Part shown: piece by piece, positions 1 to 10,748 of the stretch | Position numbering within the stretch: position 1 is the stretch's first letter | Layout of the letters: each line of letters begins with the position of its first letter | NCBI RefSeq assembly: GCF_018069625.1 | Contig: NZ_CP072941.1 | Location: 930,001-994,000 of the forward strand | DNA from: Streptomyces yatensis | Lineage (GTDB): Bacteria; Actinomycetota; Actinomycetes; Streptomycetales; Streptomycetaceae | Direction of reading: 5' to 3' | DNA: 64,000 nt | Notes under the pieces: model-generated | The model's input: the letters and a program-made list of their open reading frames with translations, nothing else | Database searches by the model: none | What the model was told of the DNA's origin: nothing | Position numbers and translations under genes: made by a program

Positions 1-674
1 TTGACGCCCTTGCTCTGGTCGACGGTCGTCACGACGCACCGGCCGGTGAGCTTGGCGAAGCCCAGCTCGGCGCCGCCGATGGCGATCCGGCGGATCCGGT
101 CCTCCCGGTGGGGTTCGTCCCATCCGCCGAGCACGATGCCGGGGCGGAAGCGGTTCATCGGCAGCGCGGTGCCGCCCGCCTCGTCGATCCGCTGGTTCAG
201 CCCGTCCAGGCTGGCCCGGGAGACGAGGTGCACGGCGCCGCTGTCGGCGTAGCCGCAGGTGCCGGGGATCCATCCTTCGGTCACCCGGTCGTGCTCCGGG
301 GGAACCCGCACCAGCCTGCTCGGCGCGCCCAGCGCCTGCGAAAGCCACGTGGCGGCGTCATCGCCCTGGTCGATACCGAGGAAGGGGTTGTGGAACACCT
401 GGACCTCGCGCCGGGCGGAGGTGGTGTCGATGTCGATGGCCACCTCGCCCTCGCCGGGTGCCGACAGGGTGAGCCGGGTGCCGTCCAGGTCGATGGCGGG
501 GCGGATGACGGCGAGCCGGGGATCCCGCCGCTGGGTGCGGCACTCCCCGTCCTCGCCGATGACCATGAAGCTGCGGTCATGCCGCAGACCCGCCTCCGTC
601 AGCAGCGCATCGGACAGGGGGACACCCGCGCATCCCTTGACGGGATAGGAGGTCAGCTCGAGAACGGTCGCCAC
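1..674 (-). CDS. MOSC domain protein (YcbX-like), C-terminus cut by window edge
   Basis: Translating the minus strand from a GTG at 674 gives an open frame of 224 codons that runs off the window. It begins MATVLELTSYPVKGCAGV, the N-terminal MOSC beta-barrel opening with its PVKGC element, and continues with the expected RSFMVI, DPRLAVI and NRFRPGIVLGG blocks of MOSC/YcbX proteins. These proteins bind molybdenum cofactor or sulfur-carrier partners and are often linked to molybdoenzymes or N-hydroxylated compound reduction. A formate dehydrogenase operon lies 3.7 kb away, but no direct functional link can be claimed. The C-terminal end of the MOSC core is missing because of the window boundary, not because of mutation. 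Confidence 0.85.
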   Translation of the reverse strand, partial: MATVLELTSYPVKGCAGVPLSDALLTEAGLRHDRSFMVIGEDGECRTQRRDPRLAVIRPAIDLDGTRLTLSAPGEGEVAIDIDTTSARREVQVFHNPFLGIDQGDDAATWLSQALGAPSRLVRVPPEHDRVTEGWIPGTCGYADSGAVHLVSRASLDGLNQRIDEAGGTALPMNRFRPGIVLGGWDEPHREDRIRRIAIGGAELGFAKLTGRCVVTTVDQSKGV

Positions 675-1060
675 ACGGCAACCCTACCCGGGGCCGCGCC
701 CGGGGGTCGGGTGGCCGATCGGCCGGTCGGGGCGCTCCCGCGCCTTCGCCCGGTGCCCGACCGGCGTTTCATGGCACGCCCGGGCTCCGCCATGCGCCCC
801 CGGCCCGGCGTCCGGCGGCAGGGCGTAGCGCGGAGTACGCCGAACGACCCATCGCGCACGGCCGGTGACCACCGGCACATGGCGTAGGCGCGCTGCGCCT
901 CCCGCCGACAGGAACCCAAAACCGGCCGTTTCCCTGGAGCGGCGGACGAGATCGCGGGAAAAGCACGACCTCCGGCGTCGCCCGGGGTCCCGGACCTGCG
1001 AGGTGAAGGGTGCTGATTTCGGGGCCGCCCCTGAGAGCGGCTCGAAGGGGGGAAGTCGAT

Positions 1061-1114
1061 GTGAGGCAATGGTATGCGCGGCGGCGCGGTTCCCGCTATA
1101 CACAGTCCGCGTGA
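1061..1114 (+). CDS. possible 17-residue small ORF
   Basis: A GTG at 1061 follows the purine-rich string AAGGGGGGAAG with about five bases between, and encodes MRQWYARRRGSRYTQSA before a TGA. The peptide is strongly basic with two tyrosines. The ribosome site is good, but a 17-codon frame arises easily by chance and nothing recognisable follows it. It could be a leader peptide or a remnant; I do not recognise a family. Confidence 0.15.
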   Translation: MRQWYARRRGSRYTQSA

Positions 1115-2043
1115 TTCTCCGCCAGTTTCCCCGTCGCCATGACGATCGGCTCTTTTCGGAGAACTGCCGCGGTGCACGGGCGGTCGGCGGGGCGATGCAC
1201 GACAAGAGATACGGTAAACGCCGAGTCAAGTCCGTTCACGCGCCCGCGAGTTGGTCCAGACGCCAAGCGACTCCCCCTGTTCCGCGGGCCATACCGGATG
1301 CCGGAGAAGAGACCAGCCGGAGCCGGGGTTCGCACACCCAACGCCCTCAGTCCCCCACCATCTCCCCGCGCGTCTTCGCCCGGGACGCCCCCTGCCCCCG
1401 GCCGGTCCCGCCGCTGAACGCCGCGGTCGGCGGCACGCCCCCGTAGATACGTTTCAAGGCCCGGCCGCACCGAGGGAAACTCCACCTGGACCGCCCAGCG
1501 CGTTCGTTCAGACGTCCCCTTCTTCCCCCGCTCCACCGCAAGGCCGTCCTATTTCCCGCCCCTCCCACCGCCCTCCCGCTCTCCCCTCTCCCTCCTCCGC
1601 TCCCCGGCATTCCCCGGTTGCCGGCAGGGAGAGCGGAACAGCCAGTTCCAGCGCGGTGCCGCGCGGTTACGGCCGCCCGCCGCGGCCCGGCCGCCAAGCG
1701 GCCGATCTTGACCGGGCGGCGACGCAATAGCGCCGAGGAAGATCCCGGGCCGCACGTCCGGCAGGCGCCAGGCGCCGTATTGAGCCGCCCGCCGCTCGTC
1801 CGCGCTTCAACCGTCCATGTCCCGGCCGCAATTCGCCCGGCCCGCCGCCCGGGATCGGTCACCGATCATCCGGAAACGAATCCGGCGCAATAGCGTCCGC
1901 CCCCTCCGGCGCCCCGGAGAATCATTTCCCGCCGTACGAGGACGTCCAGCGCGCCATGATCGCCCGCCTCCGGCCCGGACCGCCGGACCCGCCCCGACGA
2001 CGGCCGTGCGCCCCCGGCCCTCCATGCGCCTCCCACCGCCCAG

Positions 2044-2058
2044 CTGACGGAGCGTCAG
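2044..2058. repeat. 6-bp perfect inverted repeat upstream of wall hydrolase
   Basis: CTGACG-GAG-CGTCAG forms a 6-bp stem with a 3-nt loop 150 bases upstream of the hydrolase start. It resembles the short CTGACGG/CCGTCAG hairpins common in Streptomyces intergenic regions, so it may be an operator, an attenuator-like hairpin or just such an element. Confidence 0.35.
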
Positions 2059-2100
2059 TGAATTCGGGGGTGGCACCGGGCGGCGCGCGGCCGTCCATGA

Positions 2101-3366
<1,266 letters not shown>

Positions 3367-3523
3367 CGGCTCGCACCGAAAGCACCGCGCCCCTCAAGAA
3401 GGTGTCCGGCGGATCGTGACGCCCGCGGCAGGCCGCTCCCCTCCGCCCCCGGCAACGGGAAGGGGCGGGAAGGGGAACGACCCGCCGGACACCCCAAGGT
3501 CCATCTCCAGGGGGTGGGGGAAG

Positions 3524-3559
3524 GGGAGGCCGCCCGAGGCACGGCTCGGGCGGCCTCCC
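3524..3559. terminator. bidirectional hairpin terminator
   Basis: A perfect 15-bp stem (3524-3538 with 3545-3559) with a 6-nt loop lies between the convergent wall-hydrolase and DUF429 genes. No U-tract follows, as is usual in Streptomyces; the position suits termination from both sides. Confidence 0.75.
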
Positions 3560-3579
3560 GCCATCCACACGGGGATCGG

Positions 3580-4314
3580 TCAGTACCAGATCGCGGCGGA
3601 CAACCCGGTGTCCGCCTCCTGAGGCGGATCGGGAAGGCTCCGGGCGGTCCCGAGCGCGATGCGCCGCGCGCTCCAGGCCGCCACCGCCGCGTCCAGGACG
3701 TCGTCGGACGGCACCCGGCCGGCCGGTCCGAGGTCGTCGGGCAGGACGATGCCCTGGTCCTCCAGCATCCGGCGGCGCACGGCCCGGCCGTTCCAGCTCT
3801 TCTTGCTCCAGGCCACGGGCCGCCCCTCGTTGACGGCGGCGAAGGAGACCTCGGGATGGACCTCGTACAGGCGGTGGTCGCCCCCGTCGCGGCAGGCGTT
3901 GGCCTCACGCAGCTTCGCGGCCAGCCCCCAGGTCTGGCTGTTCACCTTCTGACCGGTCAGCCGCTGGGAGATCCGATTGGCCTCGTCGTAGTCATCCGCC
4001 TCCCAGACCCCGCGCGGCGGCACGGGGAAGACCCGGGAGCCGTGCGGGGCCACCTTCGCCCGGGCCAGGGCCTCCGCCTCGCGCAATCCGGCCTGCAGCA
4101 GCCCCAGCGGCATGTCGACCGCCACCACGGCGGCGTCCGGAAGACGGCCGAGCAGCTCGCTCAGCCCGCCGGCGGTATCCGCCCCGGCGAACCGGCCCTC
4201 CTCGGACAAGGTCACGGCCACCCATCCGGTGCGGCAGGCGTCCACCCCCACGACGGGTGATTCGGTGCATCCGGGTGCGGGCGGGGTGTGAAAAGCATCG
4301 CGACGGGAACCCAT
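3580..4314 (-). CDS. DUF429 family protein (predicted RNase H-like fold)
   Basis: The 244-residue protein matches DUF429: VVGVDACRTGWVAV near the N-terminus with the first acidic residue, VVAVDMPLGL with a second, then PRGVWEAD, NSQTWGL and YEVHPEVSFAAVNEG, and a final DDVLDAAVAAW helix. The family is predicted to have an RNase H-like fold with conserved acidic residues, but its substrate is unknown. The upstream ATG at 4314 leaves only about 60 bases to the divergent formate dehydrogenase start, so a later start just before VVGVDACR is possible. Confidence 0.8.
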   Translation of the reverse strand: MGSRRDAFHTPPAPGCTESPVVGVDACRTGWVAVTLSEEGRFAGADTAGGLSELLGRLPDAAVVAVDMPLGLLQAGLREAEALARAKVAPHGSRVFPVPPRGVWEADDYDEANRISQRLTGQKVNSQTWGLAAKLREANACRDGGDHRLYEVHPEVSFAAVNEGRPVAWSKKSWNGRAVRRRMLEDQGIVLPDDLGPAGRVPSDDVLDAAVAAWSARRIALGTARSLPDPPQEADTGLSAAIWY

Positions 4315-4375
4315 GCGCCGTATCCGACCATGCGGATGGGCCGGTGCGGGGCAGAACGGCGCGAAGGGACGGGCG

Positions 4376-7300
4376 ATGGGCGTACGTACATGGATTCAGG
4401 AGTGGCCTGTCTACCGCCAGCTGACCGGAAGCGACCCACTCGGCCGCGGTGCCGCCGCCACCTCGGCCGCCACCCGTGAGCAGCGCCCCCGCACCGTCAC
4501 CGCCGACAAGGTGGTCAAGTCGGTGTGCCCCTACTGCGCGGTGGGGTGCGCCCAGAACGTCTATGTGAAGGACGAGCGGGTGGTGCAGATCGAGGGCGAC
4601 CCCGACTCACCGGTCAGCCGCGGCCGGCTGTGCCCCAAGGGCTCGGCGTCCCTCCAGCTCACCACCGGTGAGTCCCGGCGCCATGAGGTGCTCTACCGTC
4701 GGCCGTACGGCACCGAGTGGGAGCGGCTGGACCTGGACACCGCGATGGACATGGTGGCCGAACGGGTGGTCCGCACCCGCCGCGAGGGCTGGCAGTGGGA
4801 GCAGGACGGGGTCAGCGTCAACCGCACCCTGGGGATCGCCAGCCTCGGCGGCGCCACCTTGGACAACGAAGAGAACTACCTCATCAAGAAATTGTGGACG
4901 GGGCTCGGGGTGATCCAGGTGGAGAACCAGGCCCGGGTCTGCCACTCCTCCACCGTCGCCGGGCTCGGCACCTCCTTCGGCCGCGGTGGCGCCACCACCT
5001 TTCTGCAGGATCTGCAGAACTCGGACTGCATCGTGATCGAGGGCTCCAACTTCGCCGAGGCCCATCCGGTGGGCTTCCAGTGGGTGATGGAGGCCAAGGC
5101 GCGCGGCGCCAAGGTCATCCATGTCGATCCGCGCTTCAGCCGCACCAGCGCGCTGGCCGATCTGTATGTGCCCATCCGGGCCGGCACCGACATCGCCTTT
5201 CTCGGCGGCATCATCAACCATGTGCTCACCGGCGGCCATGACTTCCGCGACTACGTCCTGGAGTACACCAACGCCTCGACCATCGTCGGCGAGGACTTCG
5301 AGGACACCGAGGACCTGGCGGGGATCTTCTCCGGCCTCGACCCGGAGACCGGCCACTACGACATCTCCACCTGGGGCTACGAGGGCGCCCAGGTCCAGGC
5401 GCCGCAGGGGGCGCCCGACGAGCTGTACGAGGAGCGCACCCGCAAGGGCGCGTCCGTCTCGACGGCGGCCTACTCCGAGTCCCATGGCTCCGGCGGCGCG
5501 CCCGTCCCCCCGGAGGTCCCCGCCGACCGCACCCTGGAGCATCCGCGCTGCGTCTACCAGATCCTCAAGCGCCACTTCTCCCGCTACACACCCGAGATGG
5601 TCGAGGAGACCTGCGGGATTCCCCAGGACACCTTCCTGGAGGTGTGCCGCGCGCTGGTGGAGAACTCGGGCCCGGACCGCACCTCGGAGTTCGTATACGC
5701 CGTCGGCTGGACCCAGCACACCGTGGGCGCCCAGTACATCCGCACCGCGAGCATCCTTCAGCTGCTGCTGGGCAATATCGGCCGTCCCGGCGGCGGCATC
5801 CAGGCGCTGCGCGGCCACGCCAGCATCCAGGGCTCCAGCGACATCCCGACCCTGTTCAACGTGCTCCCCGGCTACATCCCGATGCCGCACGCCCACGCCC
5901 ATGAGGACCTGGACACCTTCGTCGAGGCCATAAAGACCGACAAGGGGTTCTGGGGCGAGATGCGCTCCTATGTCGTCAGCCTGCTCAAGGCGTACTACGG
6001 CGACGCCGCGCACGCCGGCAACGACTACTGCTTCGGCCATCTCCCCCGGCTGACCGGCTCCCACAGCACCTACCACACCGTGAAGGAGATGCTGAACGGA
6101 GTCTGCAAGGGCTTCTTCCTCATGGGTGAGAATCCCGCCGTGGGCTCGGCCAACACCAAGATGCAGCGCCTCGGCATGGCCAATCTGGACTGGCTGGTGG
6201 TCCGCGACTTCTCCCTCATCGAGTCCGCCACCTGGTGGAAGGACGGACCGGAGATCGAGACCGGCGAGCTGCGCACCGAGGACATCGCCACCGAGGTGTT
6301 CTTCTTCCCCGCCGCCGCCCACACCGAGAAGTCCGGCTCCTTCACCAACACCAACCGGATGCTGCAGTGGCATTTCGCCGCCAAGGAGCCGGACGGCGAG
6401 GCACGCAGCGATCTGTGGTTCATGTACCACCTGGGGCGGCTGGTCAAGGAGCGGCTGAAGGACTCCACCGACCCCATGGACCGGGCCGTCCACGATCTGG
6501 CCTGGTCGTATCCCACCGAGGGCCCGCTCGCCGAGCCCAGCGCCGAGGCGGTCCTGGCCGAGATCAACGGCCGCGACGCGCGGGGCGCGCCGCTCAGCGC
6601 GTACACCCAGCTGAAGGACGACGGCTCCACCTCCTGCGGCTGCTGGATCTACTGCGGGGTGTACGCCGACGGCGTCAACCAGGCCGCCCGCCGCAAGCCG
6701 CATACCGAGCAGGACTGGATCGCCGCCGAATGGGCCTGGGCCTGGCCCGCCAACCGGCGCATCCTCTACAACCGCGCCTCGGCCGATCCGGCCGGCCGGC
6801 CGTGGAGCGAGCGCAAGGCGCTGGTGTGGTGGGACGAGAGCCAGGAGCGGTGGACCGGCCATGACATCCCGGACTTCATCCCCGACCGGGCGCCCTCCTA
6901 CCGCCCGCCCGAGGACGCCCGGGGCCCGGACGCGCTCAGCGGAGTGGATCCGTTCATCATGCAGGCCGACGGCAAGGGATGGCTGTACGCCCCGGCCGGG
7001 CTGGTGGACGGTCCGATGCCGACGCACTACGAGCCCCAGGACTCACCCGTGCGCAATCCCCTCTATCCGGAGCAGCAGCGCAACCCGGTCCGGGAGGTGA
7101 TCTCCGATGTGCACAACGCCTTCCATCCCAGCGGGGACGAGCCGGGCAGCGAGGTGTTCCCGTACATGATCACCACCTACCGGCTCACCGAGCACTTCAC
7201 GGCCGGCGGGATGAGCCGCTGGACACCGTATCTGGCCGAGTTGCAGCCGGAGTTCTTCTGCGAGGTCTCTCCCGAGCTGGCCCGCGAGCGGCATCTGGAG

Positions 7301-7639
7301 CACACCGGCTGGGCGACGCTGGTCAGCGCGCGCGGGGTGATCGAGGCCCGGGTGATGGTCACCGAGCGGATGTCCCCGATCAGGGCCGGGGGCCGCACGG
7401 TGCATCAGATCGGGCTGCCGTACCACTGGGGCCCCAATGGCTACACGCGCGGGGACGCCGCCAATGAGCTGTCCGCCATCGCTCTCGACCCGAACGTCCA
7501 CATCCAGGAGGTGAAGGCGCTGAGCGCCGACATCCGTCCCGGCCGCCGCCCCCGCGGCCCGGAGCTGACGGCTCTACTCGAAGACTATCGGCGGCGCGCC
7601 GGGATCACGGCGCGGACCGGAACGGAGGTGCGGGGATGA
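4376..7639 (+). CDS. molybdopterin formate dehydrogenase, catalytic subunit (Cys type)
   Basis: The 1087-residue protein starts at the ATG behind GAAGGGA. It has the 4Fe-4S site CPYCAVGC with a fourth Cys in RLCPKGS, then the molybdopterin oxidoreductase core and a C-terminal molydopterin-dinucleotide binding domain ending near residue 1085. The metal-ligand position, selenocysteine in E. coli FdnG, is Cys189 in the context ARVCHSSTV, followed by the His used for formate oxidation. The sequence EAHPVGFQWVMEAK further matches FdnG-type enzymes. No twin-arginine signal is visible at the N-terminus, so the subunit probably stays in the cytoplasm. It overlaps the next gene by four bases (ATGA) and heads a three-gene operon. 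Confidence 0.93.
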   Translation: MGVRTWIQEWPVYRQLTGSDPLGRGAAATSAATREQRPRTVTADKVVKSVCPYCAVGCAQNVYVKDERVVQIEGDPDSPVSRGRLCPKGSASLQLTTGESRRHEVLYRRPYGTEWERLDLDTAMDMVAERVVRTRREGWQWEQDGVSVNRTLGIASLGGATLDNEENYLIKKLWTGLGVIQVENQARVCHSSTVAGLGTSFGRGGATTFLQDLQNSDCIVIEGSNFAEAHPVGFQWVMEAKARGAKVIHVDPRFSRTSALADLYVPIRAGTDIAFLGGIINHVLTGGHDFRDYVLEYTNASTIVGEDFEDTEDLAGIFSGLDPETGHYDISTWGYEGAQVQAPQGAPDELYEERTRKGASVSTAAYSESHGSGGAPVPPEVPADRTLEHPRCVYQILKRHFSRYTPEMVEETCGIPQDTFLEVCRALVENSGPDRTSEFVYAVGWTQHTVGAQYIRTASILQLLLGNIGRPGGGIQALRGHASIQGSSDIPTLFNVLPGYIPMPHAHAHEDLDTFVEAIKTDKGFWGEMRSYVVSLLKAYYGDAAHAGNDYCFGHLPRLTGSHSTYHTVKEMLNGVCKGFFLMGENPAVGSANTKMQRLGMANLDWLVVRDFSLIESATWWKDGPEIETGELRTEDIATEVFFFPAAAHTEKSGSFTNTNRMLQWHFAAKEPDGEARSDLWFMYHLGRLVKERLKDSTDPMDRAVHDLAWSYPTEGPLAEPSAEAVLAEINGRDARGAPLSAYTQLKDDGSTSCGCWIYCGVYADGVNQAARRKPHTEQDWIAAEWAWAWPANRRILYNRASADPAGRPWSERKALVWWDESQERWTGHDIPDFIPDRAPSYRPPEDARGPDALSGVDPFIMQADGKGWLYAPAGLVDGPMPTHYEPQDSPVRNPLYPEQQRNPVREVISDVHNAFHPSGDEPGSEVFPYMITTYRLTEHFTAGGMSRWTPYLAELQPEFFCEVSPELARERHLEHTGWATLVSARGVIEARVMVTERMSPIRAGGRTVHQIGLPYHWGPNGYTRGDAANELSAIALDPNVHIQEVKALSADIRPGRRPRGPELTALLEDYRRRAGITARTGTEVRG

Positions 7640-8661
7640 CCGACACCTCCCGGCGCTCGTCACTGATCGGCCGCAATCTGCTGGCCGGAGCCGAACCGGA
7701 CGTGGCCGGGGACGCCGGACACGACGGGCATCCGCCCCGGGTCGGCTTCTTCACCGACACCTCGGTGTGCATCGGCTGCAAGGCGTGCGAGGTGGCGTGC
7801 AAGGAGTGGAACGCCATCCCGGAGGACGGGCTGGACTTCACCGGCATGTCCTTCGACAACACCCAGGGCCTTGACGCCTCCAGCTGGCGCCATGTGGCCT
7901 TCATCGAGCAGAGCAAGCCGCTGGGCCGGGCCGAGGCGGCGGTCGACCACAGCGATGTCGATGTGCTGGCCCTCGCGGCGCGGGGCTCCGGGACCCCGGT
8001 CGCAGAGGCCGCGATCACCCCCACCTCCCCGGCGTCGTCCCCGTCCGCCGACGGGCAGACCGGGCTGCGGTGGCTGATGGCCTCGGACGTGTGCAAGCAC
8101 TGCACGCACGCGGCATGCCTGGACGTCTGCCCGACCGGTTCGCTGTTCCGCACCGAGTTCGGGACCGTGGTGGTCCAGGACGACATCTGCAACGGCTGCG
8201 GCTACTGCGTGGCCGCGTGTCCGTACGGGGTCATCGATGTGCGGCCCCAGGACGGCGGGGCCCATAAGTGCACCCTGTGCTACGACCGGCTCGGCGCCGG
8301 CCAGGAACCCGCGTGCGCCAAGGCGTGCCCCACCGACTCCATCCAGTTCGGCCCCCTGGACGAGCTGCGCGAGCGCGCCGCCGCCCGGGTCGAGGAGCTG
8401 CACCGGGTGGGGGTGGCGGACGCCCGGCTGTACGGACACGACCCGGAGGACGGTGTCGGCGGCGACGGCGCCTTCTTCCTGCTGCTGGACGAGCCGGAGG
8501 TGTACGGGCTGCCGCCGGACCCGGTCGTCACCACCCGCGATCTGCCCTCGATGTGGCGGCACGCGGGCGCCGCGGCGCTGACCCTGCTCGGTGGCGTGGC
8601 CGCCGTGTTCGCGGCCCACGGCGGCATGAGCGGGCGCCGCACCGGAAGGTGGGGCCGATGA
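7636..8661 (+). CDS. formate dehydrogenase 4Fe-4S electron-transfer subunit
   Basis: The 341-residue protein carries four cysteine clusters of the FdnH/NrfC type: CIGCKACEVAC near residue 45, CKHCTHAACLDVC, CNGCGYCVAAC with CPYG, and CTLCYDR with ACAKAC. These bind four 4Fe-4S clusters that pass electrons from the catalytic subunit toward the membrane. An Ala/Gly-rich hydrophobic stretch near residues 312-330 could be a single membrane anchor, as in FdnH. The start overlaps the upstream stop and the stop overlaps the next start (both ATGA), so the three subunits are translationally coupled. Confidence 0.93.
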   Translation: MTDTSRRSSLIGRNLLAGAEPDVAGDAGHDGHPPRVGFFTDTSVCIGCKACEVACKEWNAIPEDGLDFTGMSFDNTQGLDASSWRHVAFIEQSKPLGRAEAAVDHSDVDVLALAARGSGTPVAEAAITPTSPASSPSADGQTGLRWLMASDVCKHCTHAACLDVCPTGSLFRTEFGTVVVQDDICNGCGYCVAACPYGVIDVRPQDGGAHKCTLCYDRLGAGQEPACAKACPTDSIQFGPLDELRERAAARVEELHRVGVADARLYGHDPEDGVGGDGAFFLLLDEPEVYGLPPDPVVTTRDLPSMWRHAGAAALTLLGGVAAVFAAHGGMSGRRTGRWGR

Positions 8662-9728
8662 GCGAGTCTGACGTCACCCGTGACGGCATCCGCGGCGCCC
8701 GGCCGGACCGTGACGCGCTGGTCGGCAAGGGGATGGGGAACGGCGAGCGGCGCGGACGCAAGGGCGGGAAGGGCCGCAAGGGCGATCAGTCGATGGTCCC
8801 CCGGGCGGAGTTCACCTCCTACTACGGGCGGCCGGTGCTCAATCCGCCCACCTGGAGCGCCCGGGACGTCGCGGGCTATCTCTTCCTCGGCGGGCTCGCG
8901 GGCGCCGGCTCGGTGCTCGCGGCGGGTGCCGAGCTGACCGGCCGTCCGGTCATGGCCCGCGCGCTCAAGGTGTCCTCGGTGGCGGCCCTGGCCGGCTCCA
9001 CCGCCGCGCTGATCCACGACCTCGGGCGCCCCGAGCGGTTCGTCAATATGCTGCGGGTCTTCAAGCCCACCTCGCCGATGAGCGTCGGCTCATGGCTGCT
9101 GATGGTCTACGGCCCGATGGCCGGTGCGGCGGCCGCCTCGGACGTGGCGCGGCGGCTGCCGCGCGCCGGCCGGGCGGCCACGGTGGGGGCGGGGCTGCTG
9201 GGCCCGGCGGTGGCCTCGTACACGGCGGTGCTGGCCGCCAACACGGCCATCCCCGCATGGCACGACGGCTACCGCGAAATGCCGTTCGTCTTCATCGGCT
9301 CGGCCGCCACGGCGGCGAGCGGCATGGCCCTGCTGGTCTCGCCGGTCGCCGAGAACGCGCCGGCGCGCGGGGTCGCGGTCCTCGGCACGGCGCTGGAGAA
9401 CGCCGCCGTCAAGGCCATGGAGCGGCGAGTCGGCGTGGTCGCCGAAACCTACCGCGAGGGCCGGGCGGGCCGGCTGATGCGCGCCGCCGAGGCACTTTCG
9501 GCCGCGGGCGCCCTCGGCGGCGCCCTCCTCGGCCGCCGCAGCCGCACCGCCGCGGCCCTCAGCGGCGCGGCCCTGCTGGCGGCCTCCGTCTGCACCCGTT
9601 TCGGGGTCTTCCACGCCGGGATCCGGTCGGCGGAGGACCCGAAGTACACGGTCCTGCCCCAGCGGGAACGACTCGACGCACAGCGGCAACGGCCCGACGC
9701 ACAGCGGGACCGGCCGCAGGACGGCTGA
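8658..9728 (+). CDS. NrfD/PsrC-like membrane subunit of formate dehydrogenase
   Basis: The 356-residue protein begins with a charged, Gly/Arg/Lys-rich cytoplasmic tail of about 45 residues, then SYYGRPVLNPPTWSARD, the hallmark entry of NrfD subunits, and about eight hydrophobic helices. HDLGRPERFVNMLRVFKPTSPMS in the first loop region is typical of the family. It should pass electrons between the iron-sulfur subunit and the menaquinone pool, without haem. A 10-bp hairpin follows the stop. Confidence 0.88.
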   Translation: MSESDVTRDGIRGARPDRDALVGKGMGNGERRGRKGGKGRKGDQSMVPRAEFTSYYGRPVLNPPTWSARDVAGYLFLGGLAGAGSVLAAGAELTGRPVMARALKVSSVAALAGSTAALIHDLGRPERFVNMLRVFKPTSPMSVGSWLLMVYGPMAGAAAASDVARRLPRAGRAATVGAGLLGPAVASYTAVLAANTAIPAWHDGYREMPFVFIGSAATAASGMALLVSPVAENAPARGVAVLGTALENAAVKAMERRVGVVAETYREGRAGRLMRAAEALSAAGALGGALLGRRSRTAAALSGAALLAASVCTRFGVFHAGIRSAEDPKYTVLPQRERLDAQRQRPDAQRDRPQDG

Positions 9729-9739
9729 CCCACCGCGGC

Positions 9740-9776
9740 GCGCCGTACGACCGCCCCCGCCGCGGCCGTACGGCGC
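9740..9776 (+). terminator. hairpin after formate dehydrogenase operon
   Basis: GCGCCGTACG (9740-9749) pairs perfectly with CGTACGGCGC (9767-9776) across a 17-nt loop, 11 bases after the operon's last stop codon. Confidence 0.55.
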
Positions 9777-9903
9777 TGCCCGAAAGGGCACTCCGCACTG
9801 CCCTTCCCCGGTGGGCCCCGGCCTGGACGGCGCGGCATCCGCCCCGCGACGCTGGCTGGAGGCGGACATCCGGTGTGGGGCGGCAGTCCCCGGGGAGCGG
9901 CAG

Positions 9904-10698
9904 ATGCACGCACATGAGCACGACCACGGACACGAGCACGACGAATCCCTCGCCTCGCCGAAGCGGCCGGGCCCCGATGAGCAGGCGGAACTTCGGCATC
10001 TCCTGAGGGCCGCCGCCACGGGCCGTACGGAGGTGCTCGGCCCTTCCGGGATGAGCACCCTGCAGCGCACGGTCGGCAACTCGGCCGTCGGAGCGGCGAT
10101 CCAGCGGGACGCCGAGCGGGGCGAGGAGGGCGAAGGGCGGTCGAGCGTCCATGACGTCCTCGCGTCCGGCGGCGGGGAGCCTCTGGACACCGACACCCGC
10201 GGCGACATGGAGGCCCGGCTCGGCGCCGACTTCGGGGACGTACGGGTGCACACCGGCTCCGCGGCACACGAGTCGGCGAAGGAGGTCGGCGCCCACGCCT
10301 ACACGGTGGGGAACAACGTGGTCTTCCAGCGGGACGCCTACGACCCGTCCTCGCATCAGGGCAGCACCACGCTCGCCCATGAGCTGACCCATGTCATCCA
10401 GCAGCGCAGCGGCCCGGTCGACGGGACGGAGGCCCCGGGCGGGATCCGGGTGAGCGATCCGTCCGACCGCTTCGAGCAGGAGGCGTCGGCCAACGCCGAG
10501 CGGGTGATGGCGGAGCCGTCGCCCGCCCCGGCCCCCGCGCCCGCCCCGGCGGCGGCCGCTCCCTCCACCGCCGCGCCGCCGGTGCAGCGCCAGGAGGCGG
10601 ACGAGGACGAGGAGCCGGCGGACGTCCAGGGGTCGTTCGTCCAGCGGGCGGCCGAGAGCGGGGCCGAGGACGAGGAGGAGGCCCCGCCCGAGGGATAG
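9904..10698 (+). CDS. DUF4157 (eCIS core domain) protein, zincin-like
   Basis: The 264-residue protein starts at the ATG behind GGGGAGCGG. It opens with a His-rich stretch (HAHEHDHGHEH), then at residues 53-68 the motif LQRTVGNSAVGAAIQR, then a DUF4157 domain at about 80-190 with the metalloprotease signature HELTH (H159, E160, H163). The C-terminal third is Ala/Pro-rich and acidic with two further QR sites (PPVQRQ, SFVQRA). DUF4157 is the domain most tightly linked to extracellular contractile injection systems and is often fused to toxins; here no toxin domain follows. It may be a cargo, a processing protease or an adaptor. It opens arm A of the injection locus, 175 bases behind the formate dehydrogenase operon. 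Confidence 0.85.
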   Translation: MHAHEHDHGHEHDESLASPKRPGPDEQAELRHLLRAAATGRTEVLGPSGMSTLQRTVGNSAVGAAIQRDAERGEEGEGRSSVHDVLASGGGEPLDTDTRGDMEARLGADFGDVRVHTGSAAHESAKEVGAHAYTVGNNVVFQRDAYDPSSHQGSTTLAHELTHVIQQRSGPVDGTEAPGGIRVSDPSDRFEQEASANAERVMAEPSPAPAPAPAPAAAAPSTAAPPVQRQEADEDEEPADVQGSFVQRAAESGAEDEEEAPPEG

Positions 10699-10704
10699 AC
10701 CGCC

Positions 10705-10732
10705 CGGGGCCCACCCTGCGGTGGTGGCCCCG
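10705..10732. terminator. hairpin between convergent genes
   Basis: CGGGGCC (10705-10711) pairs with GGCCCCG (10726-10732), with additional CACC/GGTG pairing inside. It sits between the stops of the DUF4157 gene and the Ig-like membrane protein gene. Confidence 0.55.
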
Positions 10733-10748
10733 CCCTGCGACCGTCCCG

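Noticed and set aside
865..1446. 193-codon plus-strand frame in the gene-poor region
   Set aside because: Arg/Pro-rich translation with no recognisable motif and overlapping equally long frames on both strands.
4940..4942. Selenocysteine codon in formate dehydrogenase
   Set aside because: The codon is TGC (Cys), not TGA; no recoding is needed.
4607..7027. Minus-strand open frame of 806 codons inside the formate dehydrogenase gene
   Set aside because: Complement of a well-supported catalytic subunit; no family resemblance.
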